In this document: piece after piece, positions 21,837 through 35,771 of the stretch
Layout: every line of letters starts with the position of its first letter
Position numbering within the stretch: position 1 is the first letter of the stretch
Assembly (NCBI RefSeq): GCF_014651695.1
Contig: NZ_BMXJ01000001.1
Span: forward strand, 102,845 to 166,844
DNA length: 64,000 nt
Reading direction: 5' to 3'
From: Nocardiopsis terrae
GTDB taxonomy: Bacteria > Actinomycetota > Actinomycetes > Streptosporangiales > Streptosporangiaceae
Position numbers and translations under genes: made by a program
The notes under the pieces: generated by a model
What the model saw: only the letters and a program-made list of their open reading frames with translations
What the model was told of the DNA's origin: nothing
The model's database searches: none

Positions 21837-21999
21837 CGTGTCGCGCTTGTTCCCACGCATGGCGGATGGCGCACACCCGGCCGTAAGGCCGATTCACAGG
21901 AGGGGGTTCACATGCGCCGCGCGCCTTGCGTCCGTCCTGTGGAGGACTGGGGCGCCGCACACGCACGTGTGACCCGTCGACTCACGGGCACAATCACAC

Positions 22000-22028
22000 A
22001 GGCTACCGCTTACCGAACAGGCGGTCAA
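22000..22028 (-). promoter_or_regulatory. rpsL: Promoter of the str operon
   Basis: On the minus strand TTGACC (22023-22028) and TAGCCT (22000-22005) are separated by exactly 17 bp, a close match to the primary sigma factor consensus. Transcription would start near 21993, giving rpsL a leader of about 250 nt. The remaining bases up to 22164 show no gene. Confidence 0.7.
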
Positions 22029-22164
22029 AACGGTGTGCGACATGGCGAGACAAGCGGAACCGGTTCTCGCGTAGCCGTGGGTCACCCCTAGTCTACGCGC
22101 TTCCAGACTCGTTTCGCCCCATGTTCTCCCGCCGGGGGGCGGGCGGAGGGCCGTAAAAGGGCAA

Positions 22165-22205
22165 CGGCCGCTCCCAGGGGGTCAATTGTCCCCCGGAAGC
22201 GGCCG
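22165..22205 (-). terminator. Intrinsic terminator after the Trp-repeat membrane protein gene
   Basis: CGGCCGCT (22165-22172) pairs with AGCGGCCG (22198-22205), with an inner GGGGG/CCCCC stem. The minus-strand continuation is TTGCCCTTTT. It begins 6 nt after the stop at 22211. Confidence 0.85.
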
Positions 22206-22210
22206 GGAAG

Positions 22211-24871
22211 CTACAGCGCGAACCAGATCGCGACGGAGATCACCGTCACCAGGATGCCGATGACCGCGAAGACGGTACCGGTGGTGATCAGACCCAGCCC
22301 GTCGAGTGTGCCGCGCGACTCACGGATCGTCCTCTTGGCCTTGGGGCCGGTGACGAACAGCGCCAGGACCGCGGTGATCACACCGAGCCCCGGGAGCAGC
22401 GAGGCCACACCCAGCCACAGGGTCAGGTTCGCCCCGGGCTCGGTGTCGGCCAGGAAGTCGACGCTGTCGTAACCGGGGTAGGCGTCGCCCACGTCCCCGC
22501 CCAGGGGCGCGTCGTCGAAGCCCGGGAAGTCCGCGGCGATCCGGTCCCGGCGCCGCCGGGACTGCCTGGGCCGTTCCGGCATCCCGTAGTCCGCGGGGGT
22601 GAAGCCGTCCTCGTAGTCCGACTCCTCCTCGCGGAGCTCGTCCTCGGCGGCGCGTTCCCGAAGGGCCCGGTCCACGGGCGGCGGCACCGCCCCCAGGTCG
22701 GAGGGGACCCCGGGCGCCACCGTCTCCTGTTCCTCCGGCGGACCGTCGAGTCCGTCGCGGGCCCGGTCGTCGTAACCGTCCCCGTATTCGCCGTATTCGA
22801 CGCCGTCGTCGAGCCGGTCGTCGTAACCGTCCCCGTCCTCGTGGACCCGGTCCGGGTAACCGTCCCCGCCGGAGGCGGCCCCGCGCTCGTCGTAGCCCAG
22901 CTCGTCGTAGCCCCGGGGCTCCTCCCGGTCCCAGGAGGCCCGGGTCCCGGCGGACCAGTCCTGACGGGCTCCGTCGTCGAAGCCGCCGGGATCGGCGGGC
23001 CCGTCGAAGGAGGGCGCCGTGAACATCTGGGTGGAGCCCTCGCCCCCGCGCCAGGAGCCGTCCTCGGCAGCGGCGGCGGAGCCGCCCCAGGAGGGCTGGT
23101 CCAGGGGGTGTTCGTCCGGGACCGGCCGACCCCACGACGGCTCCTCGGCCGGCGGCGCGTCCCAGGAGAGCTCGTCCCGCGCGGGTGCGTCCCACGGGCG
23201 CTCGTCCCACCCCTGGCCGGGGCGCTCGTCCCACCCCTGACCGGGGTCGGGCCCGTACTCCTCCTCCGCGCCCGGGTCCTCCTTGGCCCTGGCCCGCGAC
23301 TGCATGTCGGCGATGGCCGCCAGGGGGTCCTCGGATGTGGCTACGGCCGCGGACAACTCGCCCGTGTCGGGCCCGCCGTCCCGCTCCCCCGCGGGTTCCC
23401 CGGCGGGGACGGCGGTCCAGTCGGTGTCAGCGCCCCAGTCGGTGAAGGAGGGCTCCTCCGGGGCCGTGTCGCGGCGGCGGCGCTCGGCGTCACGGACCAC
23501 GTCGGGCAGGCGGGGATCGTCGCGGTCGAAGGCCCAGGTGTTCCCGCTCCCGCTGCCGATCCCGTCCTGTTCGGCGGAGGCCGCTTCGGGCGAGGGCGCG
23601 GAGAGCTCGTCCTCGTACCCGCCGGTCCGGTCGCGGGTGTACTGGTCGTGCGCCGGGAACTCGTCGAGCGGCGGCACGGGCCGGGGTGAGAGTTCGTCGT
23701 CGTACCGGTCAACGCCGTAGGAGGGGGCGGGGGCCGGGTCGCTCCACTGCCGGGTGGTCGGCTCGGCCCAGGGCTCGGTGGTGCCCGCGCCCCTCCAGAC
23801 GTCACCGCTGTCCGGTACGGGGCTCCAGCTGTCCAGGCCGCCGGTGCCCTGCCACTGCTGCGGCTGGTCCCGGTCGGGCTCGGGCCTCCAGGTCTCCCCG
23901 GCCGCACCCGCCCAGGTGTCCTGCACGGGTTCGGGGGCCGACGGTTCGACCGCGGGGGCGGGCTCGGGCTCCGCGGCCGTCTGCGGCGCCCAGGAGTCCT
24001 CGACCGGAGCGGTCCAGCCGTCCTGCGCGGGTTCGGGGACGGAGGGCTCCGCTCCCCACGGTCGCGCGGCCGCGGCGGGCTCCGCTGCTGCCCGGTCGTC
24101 GCCCGCCGCCCGGGGCGCCTCGGCGGACCAGGTGCCGTTCACCGTTCCGGGCGCTTCGGCCGCCCACGGCTGCGCAGCCGGAGCGTCCGTGTCCGCTGCC
24201 CGGGGCGGTTCGGCTCCGGGTTCCTCGTCTGCGGGGGCCTCCTCGGGCTCCTCCTCGGCGGGCCGGGCGGCCCACGAGTCGTTCCCGCCCGCCGCCCAGC
24301 TGTCGTGGGCGGGTTCCGGAGCGGGTTCGGAGCCCTCCGGCGGCAGCGGGACCTCGGCGCTGGCGGCGATGCCCGGGTAGCCGCCGGTTACGGAGCTCTC
24401 CCGGGTCTCCACCGGCCCCCCGGTCTCCGCGGAACTCCCGGTCCGCGAAGGCCCCTCCGGCTCCGGGAACCCCCCGGGCGCGCCCAGCGGGTCGCTCTCC
24501 CCCGGGATCCGGGTGACCGGCTGGTAGGCCGCGCTCCCCGCACCCGGGTAGGAGATGCCCGGAACGTACGGGGACTCCCCTCCGTAGGTCGGCGGGGTCT
24601 CCTGCGGGGTCTCGGACGGGCCGCCCAGAGCGTCCGGGTAGGGCTCCACCATGGCCGGACGCGAGGCGCTCAGCCCCGCGTAACCCCCGCTGTCGGGGAA
24701 GACCGCACCGCCGGCGGGGGCGTCGCCGCCCTCCCCGGTGCCTTCCTCGCCCTCCAGGGGGTCCTGGTACTCCGACTGCGTGCGATAGCGGTTCTCACTG
24801 GGCTTGAACCACGAGTCCGCGTCCTGCTCGGACGACCGGTTCCCCGGTGCGTCCCCCCCGTTATCAGTCAC
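22211..24871 (-). CDS. Large acidic disordered protein with C-terminal two-TM (DUF4190-like) domain
   Basis: The protein has 886 residues. Residues 1 to about 770 are low-complexity Pro/Glu/Ala/Gly/Asp sequence and should be disordered. Between about 190 and 400 it has more than fifteen evenly spaced Trp residues in pieces such as DSWAA, PWAAE, TWSAE, DGWTAP and TWRPE. The C-terminal 100 residues hold two membrane segments joined by TGPKAKRTIRESRG, resembling DUF4190 domains. The start is the GTG at 24871 (VTDNGGDAPG). The long disordered part probably lies in the cytoplasm, but topology is inferred. It stands alone between rpoC and the str operon with a terminator on each side. Confidence 0.6.
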   Translation of the reverse strand: MTDNGGDAPGNRSSEQDADSWFKPSENRYRTQSEYQDPLEGEEGTGEGGDAPAGGAVFPDSGGYAGLSASRPAMVEPYPDALGGPSETPQETPPTYGGESPYVPGISYPGAGSAAYQPVTRIPGESDPLGAPGGFPEPEGPSRTGSSAETGGPVETRESSVTGGYPGIAASAEVPLPPEGSEPAPEPAHDSWAAGGNDSWAARPAEEEPEEAPADEEPGAEPPRAADTDAPAAQPWAAEAPGTVNGTWSAEAPRAAGDDRAAAEPAAAARPWGAEPSVPEPAQDGWTAPVEDSWAPQTAAEPEPAPAVEPSAPEPVQDTWAGAAGETWRPEPDRDQPQQWQGTGGLDSWSPVPDSGDVWRGAGTTEPWAEPTTRQWSDPAPAPSYGVDRYDDELSPRPVPPLDEFPAHDQYTRDRTGGYEDELSAPSPEAASAEQDGIGSGSGNTWAFDRDDPRLPDVVRDAERRRRDTAPEEPSFTDWGADTDWTAVPAGEPAGERDGGPDTGELSAAVATSEDPLAAIADMQSRARAKEDPGAEEEYGPDPGQGWDERPGQGWDERPWDAPARDELSWDAPPAEEPSWGRPVPDEHPLDQPSWGGSAAAAEDGSWRGGEGSTQMFTAPSFDGPADPGGFDDGARQDWSAGTRASWDREEPRGYDELGYDERGAASGGDGYPDRVHEDGDGYDDRLDDGVEYGEYGDGYDDRARDGLDGPPEEQETVAPGVPSDLGAVPPPVDRALRERAAEDELREEESDYEDGFTPADYGMPERPRQSRRRRDRIAADFPGFDDAPLGGDVGDAYPGYDSVDFLADTEPGANLTLWLGVASLLPGLGVITAVLALFVTGPKAKRTIRESRGTLDGLGLITTGTVFAVIGILVTVISVAIWFAL

Positions 24872-24946
24872 TTGCCTGCTCTCCCGCCAGCGCCGTAGCG
24901 CCCTCTCCCCGTCCACACAGCGGTGTGCGGACCGACAACGACGAAA

Positions 24947-24991
24947 CGGCGGCGGGGCCACCCCCGGTGTGGGGGTGGCTGACCGCCGCCG
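24947..24991 (-). terminator. Terminator of the rpoBC operon
   Basis: CGGCGGCGG and CCGCCGCCG (24947-24991) enclose a second stem GCCACCCCC / GGGGGTGGC. The structure begins 29 nt after the rpoC stop. Confidence 0.8.
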
Positions 24992-25019
24992 TCAGCTCAG
25001 CCAACGTTCAGGTTGACGC

Positions 25020-28898
<3,879 letters not shown>

Positions 28899-28932
28899 TT
28901 AATTCGTCCCCTGCTCTCGGATTCCGCGGAAG

Positions 28933-31900
28933 TTAGACCTCTTCGACACTGCTCGGCTCTCGCCTGCCCAGGTCGATTCCCAGTTCTTCCGCGGCGCGGA
29001 AGACGTCCTCGTCACTGTCCCGCATCTCGATGGACATACCGTCACTGGACAGCACCTCCACGTTCAGACAGAGCGACTGCATCTCCTTGATGAGCACCTT
29101 GAAGGACTCAGGGATACCCGGCTCAGGGATGTTCTCGCCCTTGACGATGGCCTCGTAGACCTTGACGCGGCCCACCACGTCGTCGGACTTGATGGTGAGC
29201 AGCTCCTGGAGCGCGTAGGCGGCACCGTAGGCCTCCAGCGCCCAGACCTCCATCTCACCGAAGCGCTGACCGCCGAACTGCGCCTTACCGCCCAGCGGCT
29301 GCTGGGTGATCATGGAGTACGGACCGGTGGAGCGGGCGTGGATCTTGTCGTCCACGAGGTGGTGGAGCTTCAGGATGTACTTGTAGCCGACGGAGATCGG
29401 CTCCGCGAAGGGCTCACCGGTACGGCCGTCGAACAGGCGGGCCTTGCCGTCGGTGTTGATGAGGCGGTCGCCGTCCTTGTTCGGGCGGACCGACTGGATG
29501 AGGCCGCTGAGCTCGTCACCGTGCAGACCGTCGAATACCGGCGTGGCCACACGCGAGTTCGGGTCGACCTCGGCGGCGCCGATCGCGTGCAGCGACTTCT
29601 GCCACTCCTCCTCGACACCCTCCACCAACCAGCCGTTCTTGGCCAGCCAGCCCAGGTGGACCTCCAGTACCTGACCGACGTTCATTCGGCCGGGGACGCC
29701 CAGCGGGTTGAGGATGATGTCGACCGGGGTGCCGTCCTCCAGGAAGGGCATGTCCTCCTGGGGCAGGATCTTCGAGATGACGCCCTTGTTGCCGTGACGG
29801 CCGGCGAGCTTGTCACCGTCGGTGATCTTGCGCTTCTGGGCCACGTAGACGCGGACCATCTCGTTGACGCCGGGGGCGAGCTCGTCGCCCTCGTCGCGGC
29901 TGAACACCCGGACGCCGATGACCTTGCCGGTCTCGCCGTGCGGCACCTTCAGGGAGGTGTCGCGGACCTCGCGGGCCTTCTCGCCGAAGATGGCGCGGAG
30001 CAGGCGCTCCTCCGGGGTCAGCTCGGTCTCGCCCTTGGGCGTGACCTTGCCGACGAGGATGTCGCCGTCGACGACCTCGGCACCGATGCGGATGATTCCC
30101 CGGTCGTCGAGGTCGGCCAGGACCTCCTCGCTGACGTTGGGGATCTCGCGGGTGATCTCCTCCGGGCCCAGCTTGGTGTCGCGGGCGTCGACCTCGTGCT
30201 CCTCGATGTGGATCGAGGAGAGGACGTCGTCCTGCACCAGGCGCTGGGAGAGGATGATCGCGTCCTCGTAGTTGTGGCCCTCCCAGGACATGTACGCCAC
30301 GAGGAGGTTCTTGCCCAGCGACATCTCGCCCTGGTCCGTGGAGGGACCGTCGGCGAGGACCTGCTTGGCCTCGATCCGCTGCCCCTCGTACACGATGGGG
30401 CGCTGGTTGAAGCAGGTGCCCTGGTTGGAGCGCTGGAACTTGCCCATCCGGTACGTCTTGCGCGTGCCGTCGTCGGCCATCACGGTGACGTAGTCGGCGG
30501 TGACGTCCTCGACCACGCCGGCCTTCTCCGCGACGATGACCTCACCGGCGTCGGTGGCGGCGCGGTACTCCATGCCGGTGCCGACGAAGGGCGACTCGGC
30601 GCGGAGCAGCGGCACGGCCTGGCGCTGCATGTTGGAGCCCATGAGCGCACGGTTGGCGTCGTCGTGCTCCAGGAACGGGATCATGGCGGTGGCGACCGAC
30701 ACCATCTGGCGCGGCGACACGTCCATGTAGTCGACCTCGTCGGTGCTGACCTGCTCGAACTCTCCGCCCTTACGGCGGACGAGCACGCCGGCCTCGGCGA
30801 AGGTGCCGTCCGGGTTCATCGGCGTGTTCGCCTGCGCGATGACGTAGAGGTCCTCCTCGTCCGCGGTGAGGTAGTCGACGTGGTCGGAGATGCGACCGTC
30901 GATGACCTTGCGGTACGGGGTCTCCACGAAACCGAAGGAGTTCACGCGACCGTAGGCGGCCAGCGAGCCGATCAGACCGATGTTCGGTCCCTCGGGCGTC
31001 TCGATCGGGCACATGCGGCCGTAGTGGGACGGGTGGACGTCCCGGACCTCGAAGCCCGCGCGCTCACGGGACAGACCGCCCGGACCCAGCGCCGAGAGGC
31101 GGCGCTTGTGGGTCAGGCCCGCGAGCGGGTTGGTCTGGTCCATGAACTGGGACAGCTGCGAGGTGCCGAAGAACTCCTTGATGGAGGCCACGACGGGGCG
31201 GATGTTGATCAGGGTCTGCGGCGTGATCGCCTCGACGTCCTGGGTGGTCATCCGCTCACGGACGACGCGCTCCATCCGGGCCAGACCCAGGCGGACCTGG
31301 TTCTGGATGAGCTCGCCGACGGTGCGCAGGCGGCGGTTGCCGAAGTGGTCGATGTCGTCGGTCTCGACCGGACGGGGACCGAGGGCGGTCTCCTTCTCGA
31401 CCTCGCCCGCGTGCAGGCGGACCAGGTAGTCGATGGTGGAGACGATGTCCTCTTCGGTGAGGGTGCCCTGCGTGAAGTCGGTGTCCAGGCCGAGCTTCTT
31501 GTTGATCTTGTAGCGACCGACCTTGGCCAGGTCGTAGCGCTTGGGGTTGAAGTACAGGTTCTCCAACAGCGCCTGGGCCGACTCCTTCGTGGGCGGCTCT
31601 CCGGGGCGCAGCTTGCGGTAGATGTCCAGCAGCGCGTCGTCGGTGCCCGCTGTGGGGTCCTTCTCCAGGGTGTTGCGGATCGACTCGTACTGGCCGAAGC
31701 GCTCCAGGATCTGGTCGGTCGTCCAGCCCAGCGCCTTGAGCAGGACGGTGACGCCCTGCTTGCGCTTGCGGTCGATGCGGACGCCGACGAAGTCGCGCTT
31801 GTCGACCTCGAACTCCAGCCAGGCACCGCGGGACGGGATGACCTTGCAGCCGAACAGGTCCTTGTCCGAGGTCTTGTCGACGGACTTGTCGAAGTAGACA

Positions 31901-32400
31901 CCCGGGGAACGGACCAGCTGGGAGACGACTACGCGCTCGGTACCGTTGATGATGAAGGTGCCCTTGACGGTCATGAGCGGGAAGTCGCCCATGAACACCG
32001 TCTGGCTCTTGATCTCACCGGTGTCGTTGTTGATGAACTCCGCCGTGACGAACATCGGGGCGGAGTACGTCATGTCCTTGTCCTTGCACTCCTCCTCGGA
32101 GTACTTGGGCGGCTCGAACCGATGGTCGCGGAACGACAGCGACATCGTGCCCGAGAAGTCCTCGATCGGACTGATCTCCTCGAAGATCTCTTCGAGACCG
32201 GACTGCTCCGGAACGTCCTTGCGGCCAGCGTTACGGGCCGTCTCGACCCGGGTCTTCCACGTGTCGTTGCCCAGCAGCCAGTCGAACGACTCGGTCTGCA
32301 GGGCCAGAAGGTTGGGAACCTCGAGGGGCTCCTGGATACGGGCGAAAGAAACGCGGTGCGGACCAAGGGCGTTAGCGGAGGCGTTGCGCGAGGCTGCCAA
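28933..32400 (-). CDS. rpoB: DNA-directed RNA polymerase subunit beta
   Basis: The 1155-residue beta subunit starts [20 protein letters not shown]. The rifampicin-pocket segment reads [20 protein letters not shown], with the key Asp, His, Arg and downstream Ser present, so it is not an obvious resistant allele; Thr and Ala replace the E. coli Asn518 and Ser522. The C-terminus has [15 protein letters not shown] and [20 protein letters not shown]. The promoter upstream suggests transcription independent of rplJL. Confidence 0.98.
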   Translation of the reverse strand: MAASRNASANALGPHRVSFARIQEPLEVPNLLALQTESFDWLLGNDTWKTRVETARNAGRKDVPEQSGLEEIFEEISPIEDFSGTMSLSFRDHRFEPPKYSEEECKDKDMTYSAPMFVTAEFINNDTGEIKSQTVFMGDFPLMTVKGTFIINGTERVVVSQLVRSPGVYFDKSVDKTSDKDLFGCKVIPSRGAWLEFEVDKRDFVGVRIDRKRKQGVTVLLKALGWTTDQILERFGQYESIRNTLEKDPTAGTDDALLDIYRKLRPGEPPTKESAQALLENLYFNPKRYDLAKVGRYKINKKLGLDTDFTQGTLTEEDIVSTIDYLVRLHAGEVEKETALGPRPVETDDIDHFGNRRLRTVGELIQNQVRLGLARMERVVRERMTTQDVEAITPQTLINIRPVVASIKEFFGTSQLSQFMDQTNPLAGLTHKRRLSALGPGGLSRERAGFEVRDVHPSHYGRMCPIETPEGPNIGLIGSLAAYGRVNSFGFVETPYRKVIDGRISDHVDYLTADEEDLYVIAQANTPMNPDGTFAEAGVLVRRKGGEFEQVSTDEVDYMDVSPRQMVSVATAMIPFLEHDDANRALMGSNMQRQAVPLLRAESPFVGTGMEYRAATDAGEVIVAEKAGVVEDVTADYVTVMADDGTRKTYRMGKFQRSNQGTCFNQRPIVYEGQRIEAKQVLADGPSTDQGEMSLGKNLLVAYMSWEGHNYEDAIILSQRLVQDDVLSSIHIEEHEVDARDTKLGPEEITREIPNVSEEVLADLDDRGIIRIGAEVVDGDILVGKVTPKGETELTPEERLLRAIFGEKAREVRDTSLKVPHGETGKVIGVRVFSRDEGDELAPGVNEMVRVYVAQKRKITDGDKLAGRHGNKGVISKILPQEDMPFLEDGTPVDIILNPLGVPGRMNVGQVLEVHLGWLAKNGWLVEGVEEEWQKSLHAIGAAEVDPNSRVATPVFDGLHGDELSGLIQSVRPNKDGDRLINTDGKARLFDGRTGEPFAEPISVGYKYILKLHHLVDDKIHARSTGPYSMITQQPLGGKAQFGGQRFGEMEVWALEAYGAAYALQELLTIKSDDVVGRVKVYEAIVKGENIPEPGIPESFKVLIKEMQSLCLNVEVLSSDGMSIEMRDSDEDVFRAAEELGIDLGRREPSSVEEV

Positions 32401-32586
32401 CAGGGGTCCTTCCGAAGGCTTGTGGCGGTTGAAGCGCGCACGCCAGACGATCCGTCACGAGAAGTACCGCCGCAACGCGGTTGAGACGGTCACATCGATC
32501 GGGTTCGGGCTTTCCGGATCCAGCGAAATGGGATGGCGGAAACCGAACACCGATACAGGGATCACCAAAGGGCAGCGCAAAAGAGC

Positions 32587-32615
32587 AGTGTAGCCGAACA
32601 CCACACCGCTGTCCA
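32587..32615 (-). promoter_or_regulatory. rpoB: Promoter of rpoBC
   Basis: On the minus strand TGGACA (32610-32615) and TACACT (32587-32592) are 17 bp apart, five and four matches to the consensus hexamers. The predicted leader to the rpoB ATG is about 180 nt. Confidence 0.65.
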
Positions 32616-33152
32616 CTCACGGTCCACAGCGCCACTCACGACACCGGCAGGATCACCCGTGGAGGGCGATCCGTCAAGCCCGCCCCTCGTGCACCGGCGC
32701 CCCCGGCGGGGTGACTCCGGTCCGGGTTCCGACCGACGGCCGTCCCCGGGGGGAGGCCCTGGACCATCAGGGTGAAACAGCGCGCCTGCCCTGGCCCCTC
32801 GGGGGATGTGAGCCAACGGACACCCGGAAAGGTTCCCCCGCCCGAGGCGGGTAAACACTCTCCCCGTGCCCCGTCAAGATTCCCGGGACGGGAGGTTATC
32901 GCGTCCAGAGGACAGTTCGCACACGCGGGCTCGGCGGATTCCGCCCCGGACCGCCCCAGCTTCGCACACCACCCGGCGCACGGCAGGTCAGACACGGCGC
33001 CGTTCATGACATACGGGACGTCGGACCGTGCGGTCGACGGACGTTCGGTCCCCGTTTCCGGCCCGCGGGCCCGGGATCGTCGACGGACCGGATCCCCCGG
33101 TACCGTTCCGCCCCACGCCCGGAGGGGGCGTCAGCCCTCCCAGGACACAGGA
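32616..33152. other. Non-coding spacer between rplL and rpoB
   Basis: I see no gene, RNA or repeat here. Short open frames on both strands lack ribosome-binding sites and family similarity. The spacer isolates rpoBC from rplJL. Confidence 0.6.
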
Positions 33153-33188
33153 AAGCGGCCGCCCCTCCCGGAGGAGGGACGGCCGCTT
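33153..33188 (-). terminator. Terminator after rplL
   Basis: AAGCGGCCG and CGGCCGCTT enclose a CCCTCC/GGAGGG stem, starting 37 nt after the rplL stop. On the minus strand TTTCCTGTGT follows. Confidence 0.85.
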
Positions 33189-33224
33189 CACGCAGACCAG
33201 CGGGCATCTGGGGCCCGCAGAGGA

Positions 33225-33611
33225 CTACTTGAGGGTGACGGAGGCGCCAGCGCCCTCAAGGGCGGCCTTGGCCTTGTCCGCGACATCCTTGCTGACGCCC
33301 TCGAGGAGCGGCTTCGGGGCGTTGTCGACGAGGTCCTTGGCCTCCTTGAGACCCAGGCTCGTGAGGCCGCGGACCTCCTTGATGACCTGGATCTTCTTGT
33401 CGCCGGCGCCCTCGAGGACGACGTCGAACTCGCTCTGCTCCTCGGCCTCCTCAGCGGCGCCGCCGCCGGCGGGGCCGGCAGCGACGACGGCGGCCGGAGC
33501 GGCAGCGGTGACGTCGAACTTGTCCTCGAACAGCTTCACGAACTCGGAGAGCTCGAGGAGGGTCATCTCCTCGAACGCGGCAAGCAGGTCCTCGTTGCTG
33601 AGCTTCGCCAT
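33225..33611 (-). CDS. rplL: 50S ribosomal protein L7/L12
   Basis: This 128-residue protein starts [20 protein letters not shown], has an Ala/Gly-rich hinge (about 38-58) and the C-terminal domain with [20 protein letters not shown]. It forms the stalk that recruits translation GTPases. It lies about 97 bp downstream of rplJ. Confidence 0.98.
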   Translation of the reverse strand: MAKLSNEDLLAAFEEMTLLELSEFVKLFEDKFDVTAAAPAAVVAAGPAGGGAAEEAEEQSEFDVVLEGAGDKKIQVIKEVRGLTSLGLKEAKDLVDNAPKPLLEGVSKDVADKAKAALEGAGASVTLK

Positions 33612-33708
33612 GGTGCGATCTCTCTTTCTCTAACGACACGCGCGCCCAACGGCGCATCGTGCGAGCCAGTGGCCGGGCGCCGTCGGCACCCGCCGTGGTT
33701 CATGGGGT

Positions 33709-34236
33709 TTAAGCGGCTTCCTCGGAACGCTTGTCCGCCAGGGCCTGCGCGAGACGCACAGTCTTGGACGGGAGCGCCTGGAAGACGGCGGCGGCCTGGC
33801 CCTGCTTGGCCTTGAGCGCACCGGCCAGCTTCGAGAGGAGAACCTCTCGGGACTCCAGATCGGCCAGCTTGGTGACGTCCTCGGCGCTCATCGACTTACC
33901 GTCGATGAGGCCGCCCTTGATCACCAGGGGCGAGTTCGCCTTCGCGAAGTCACGCAGACCCTTGGCGGCCTCGACGACGTCCCCGCGGACGAAGGCGATG
34001 GCGGACGGGCCTTCGAGCAGATCAACGATCTGCTCGTCGACTCCGGCCTCCTTGACCGCGAGCTTGGTCAGCGTGTTCTTGACGATGCGAAAACGCGCTG
34101 TCTGACCGAGGCTGTTACGCAGTTCAGTGATCTGCGCAACAGTGAGCCCCCGGTATTGGGTCAGCACGGCGCCGTTCGACTCACGGAACTCGTCCGAGAG
34201 TTCGGCGACCGCGGCTGCCTTGTCCGGCCTCGCCAT
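33709..34236 (-). CDS. rplJ: 50S ribosomal protein L10
   Basis: This 175-residue protein starts MARPDKAAAVAELSDEFRES and has LTQYRGLTVAQITELRNSL and RIVKNTLTKLAVKEAG. It anchors L7/L12 to the 50S. The start at 34236 is preceded by GGAAGGAGT. A long in-frame extension upstream is the RNA leader described separately. Confidence 0.97.
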   Translation of the reverse strand: MARPDKAAAVAELSDEFRESNGAVLTQYRGLTVAQITELRNSLGQTARFRIVKNTLTKLAVKEAGVDEQIVDLLEGPSAIAFVRGDVVEAAKGLRDFAKANSPLVIKGGLIDGKSMSAEDVTKLADLESREVLLSKLAGALKAKQGQAAAVFQALPSKTVRLAQALADKRSEEAA

Positions 34237-34301
34237 GGGACTCCTTCCAACAGTGAACGCTGGTTGGTTCCCAAGGACTCCACGATCGGCGTCAGCACGA
34301 G

Positions 34302-34331
34302 AAAAAGCCCCGAGCGCGAGGCGCACGGGGC
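34302..34331 (-). promoter_or_regulatory. rplJ: Attenuator terminator in the rplJ (L10) leader
   Basis: Within the 34237-34460 leader, GCCCCG (34307-34312) pairs with CGGGGC (34326-34331) around an inner GCGC stem. On the minus strand it is followed by five T residues, which is rare in this GC-rich genome. It lies 65 nt before the rplJ ATG. This fits the L10 leader, where L10-L7/L12 binding controls expression, although the kink-turn binding site itself was not identified. Confidence 0.6.
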
Positions 34332-34463
34332 ACGACCGCGTTCTCAGAGCGTGGCTTGCACGCACCGGAACGGGAAAGCTCTGGTGACACCTGCGCGGGC
34401 GCCCATCAACGGGTCCTTGGGTCACCCGAGCGGGTGACGACCAGCGGTCTTCGGCAATTACCA

Positions 34464-34495
34464 ATGCTAACGGACGAATGGGGGTGCTCGTCCAA
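34464..34495 (-). promoter_or_regulatory. rplJ: Candidate rplJL promoter
   Basis: TTGGAC (34490-34495) and TAGCAT (34464-34469) are good hexamers on the minus strand but the spacer is 20 bp, longer than usual. It sits just before the leader. The bases to 34741 are the divergent spacer to the lipoprotein gene. Confidence 0.3.
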
Positions 34496-34741
34496 TCGGG
34501 GCCGCACACGGGGGTGATCCACACCTCATCCGCCCGGACCGGAACCGCCCCGCAGCAGCAAGAGGGGGAGGTGACATCACCGCTCCGTGAGGAACGGACA
34601 CCGATCACGCCCGCCGACGGAACGCGATACCGGTAATGTCCGTCGAAGGTGGGAACATCGAGTCACAACTGACGGGCGCCCCCGCTCTCCGACGCGCCCC
34701 GTTTCCCCCGTCTCCCCCATCGAAGAAAGTGAACACTTCCC

Positions 34742-35599
34742 TTGAAGACCCGTACCCCGGCCTTCGTGGCCGCCGGTTCCCTGTCCCTGGCCCTCGCCCT
34801 CACCGCCTGCGGCAGCGACGCAGCCGAGGAGGAGACCACCGAGGCCGCGGCGGAGGAGGGGCAGGGCGACGACAAGAAGAGCACCATCGAGGACCTGCTC
34901 GGCAGCCTCGGGGACAACACCGACGAGCTCACCAACTACACCCTCACCCTCGACACGACGGAGTCCGACCCCGACGTGGGCGAGATCGAGGCTGGCCTGG
35001 TCTACGAGGTGATGGACGACCCCGAGGCCGTCCAGACCACCATGAACGTGCCGCTCCTCGGCGAGATGATGTTCGAGTTCATGTCCATTGGCGGCGAGCT
35101 GCCCGCCGACCTCACCGCCGAGGACCTGGGCACCTTCATCTTCATCACCGAGGAGGGCCAGGACCCGCTGGTCGCGGACCAGCACGGTCTCCAGGGCGAC
35201 AGCCCCTGGCTCCGCAACAGCCCGGACCAGATGGAGCAGGACCCGGACGACTTCTTCGACCTCGAGTCGTTGCCCGATCTCGCCAAGGCCCTGGCCGAAG
35301 TCGACCAGGCCGAGGAGACCGGCACCGAGGCGATCGACGGCGTCGAGACCACGGTCGTCGAGGGCTCCATGACCGCCGAGGACCTGGACGGGCTCACCTC
35401 CGAGCAGAAGGGTGTGCTCGAGAAGCTGATGGGCGGCGACGTCACCGGGGCCCTGAACGTCACCCTGTGGATCGACGACAACGGCTTCCCGATGCGCATG
35501 GATCTGTCCGATGACAAGGCCGACGCCTCGATGGCGTTCTCCGACATCGACTCGACCTCCTTCGAGATGCCGACCGAGGACCAGATCGGCACCGCGTGA
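34742..35599 (+). CDS. Lipoprotein, LppX/LprAFG-like
   Basis: This 285-residue protein has a lipoprotein signal peptide with lipobox LTAC (Cys 23) and an acidic linker. Its core, with LTNYTLTLDTTES, VPLLGEMMFEF and TLWIDDNGFPMRMDL, resembles the LppX/LprG family that handles lipids at the cell envelope. An upstream in-frame stop leaves TTG at 34742 as the start, with only a weak ribosome-binding site. It is the only plus-strand gene among the r-protein genes and ends before its own hairpin. The family assignment is moderately sure. Confidence 0.65.
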   Translation: MKTRTPAFVAAGSLSLALALTACGSDAAEEETTEAAAEEGQGDDKKSTIEDLLGSLGDNTDELTNYTLTLDTTESDPDVGEIEAGLVYEVMDDPEAVQTTMNVPLLGEMMFEFMSIGGELPADLTAEDLGTFIFITEEGQDPLVADQHGLQGDSPWLRNSPDQMEQDPDDFFDLESLPDLAKALAEVDQAEETGTEAIDGVETTVVEGSMTAEDLDGLTSEQKGVLEKLMGGDVTGALNVTLWIDDNGFPMRMDLSDDKADASMAFSDIDSTSFEMPTEDQIGTA

Positions 35600-35627
35600 C
35601 CGCACACACCGCGTAACCGCATACGCC

Positions 35628-35663
35628 GACGGCCCCCGTCTCCGCGAGGAGGCGGGGGCCGTC
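35628..35663 (+). terminator. Terminator of the lipoprotein gene
   Basis: GACGGCCCCCG and CGGGGGCCGTC enclose CTCC/GGAG, starting 29 nt after the plus-strand stop. Confidence 0.7.
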
Positions 35664-35696
35664 CGCCGTCCCGGATCAGGGACCCGGACAACAGGA

Positions 35697-35752
35697 GGGC
35701 CCCGGCCCGCCGGCTCGCCGTCCGGGGACGGCGGCGGTCGGGGCCGGGGCCC
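35697..35752 (-). terminator. Branched terminator after rplA
   Basis: GGGCCCCGGCCC (35697-35708) pairs with GGGCCGGGGCCC (35741-35752); an inner CGCCGTCC/GGACGGCG stem sits inside. It lies 20 nt after the rplA stop. Confidence 0.65.
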
Positions 35753-35771
35753 GCAGGATCAAGCAGGCGTG

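Noticed and set aside
32616..33152. Short open frames in the rplL-rpoB spacer
   Set aside because: No family similarity, no ribosome-binding site and overlapping frames on both strands.
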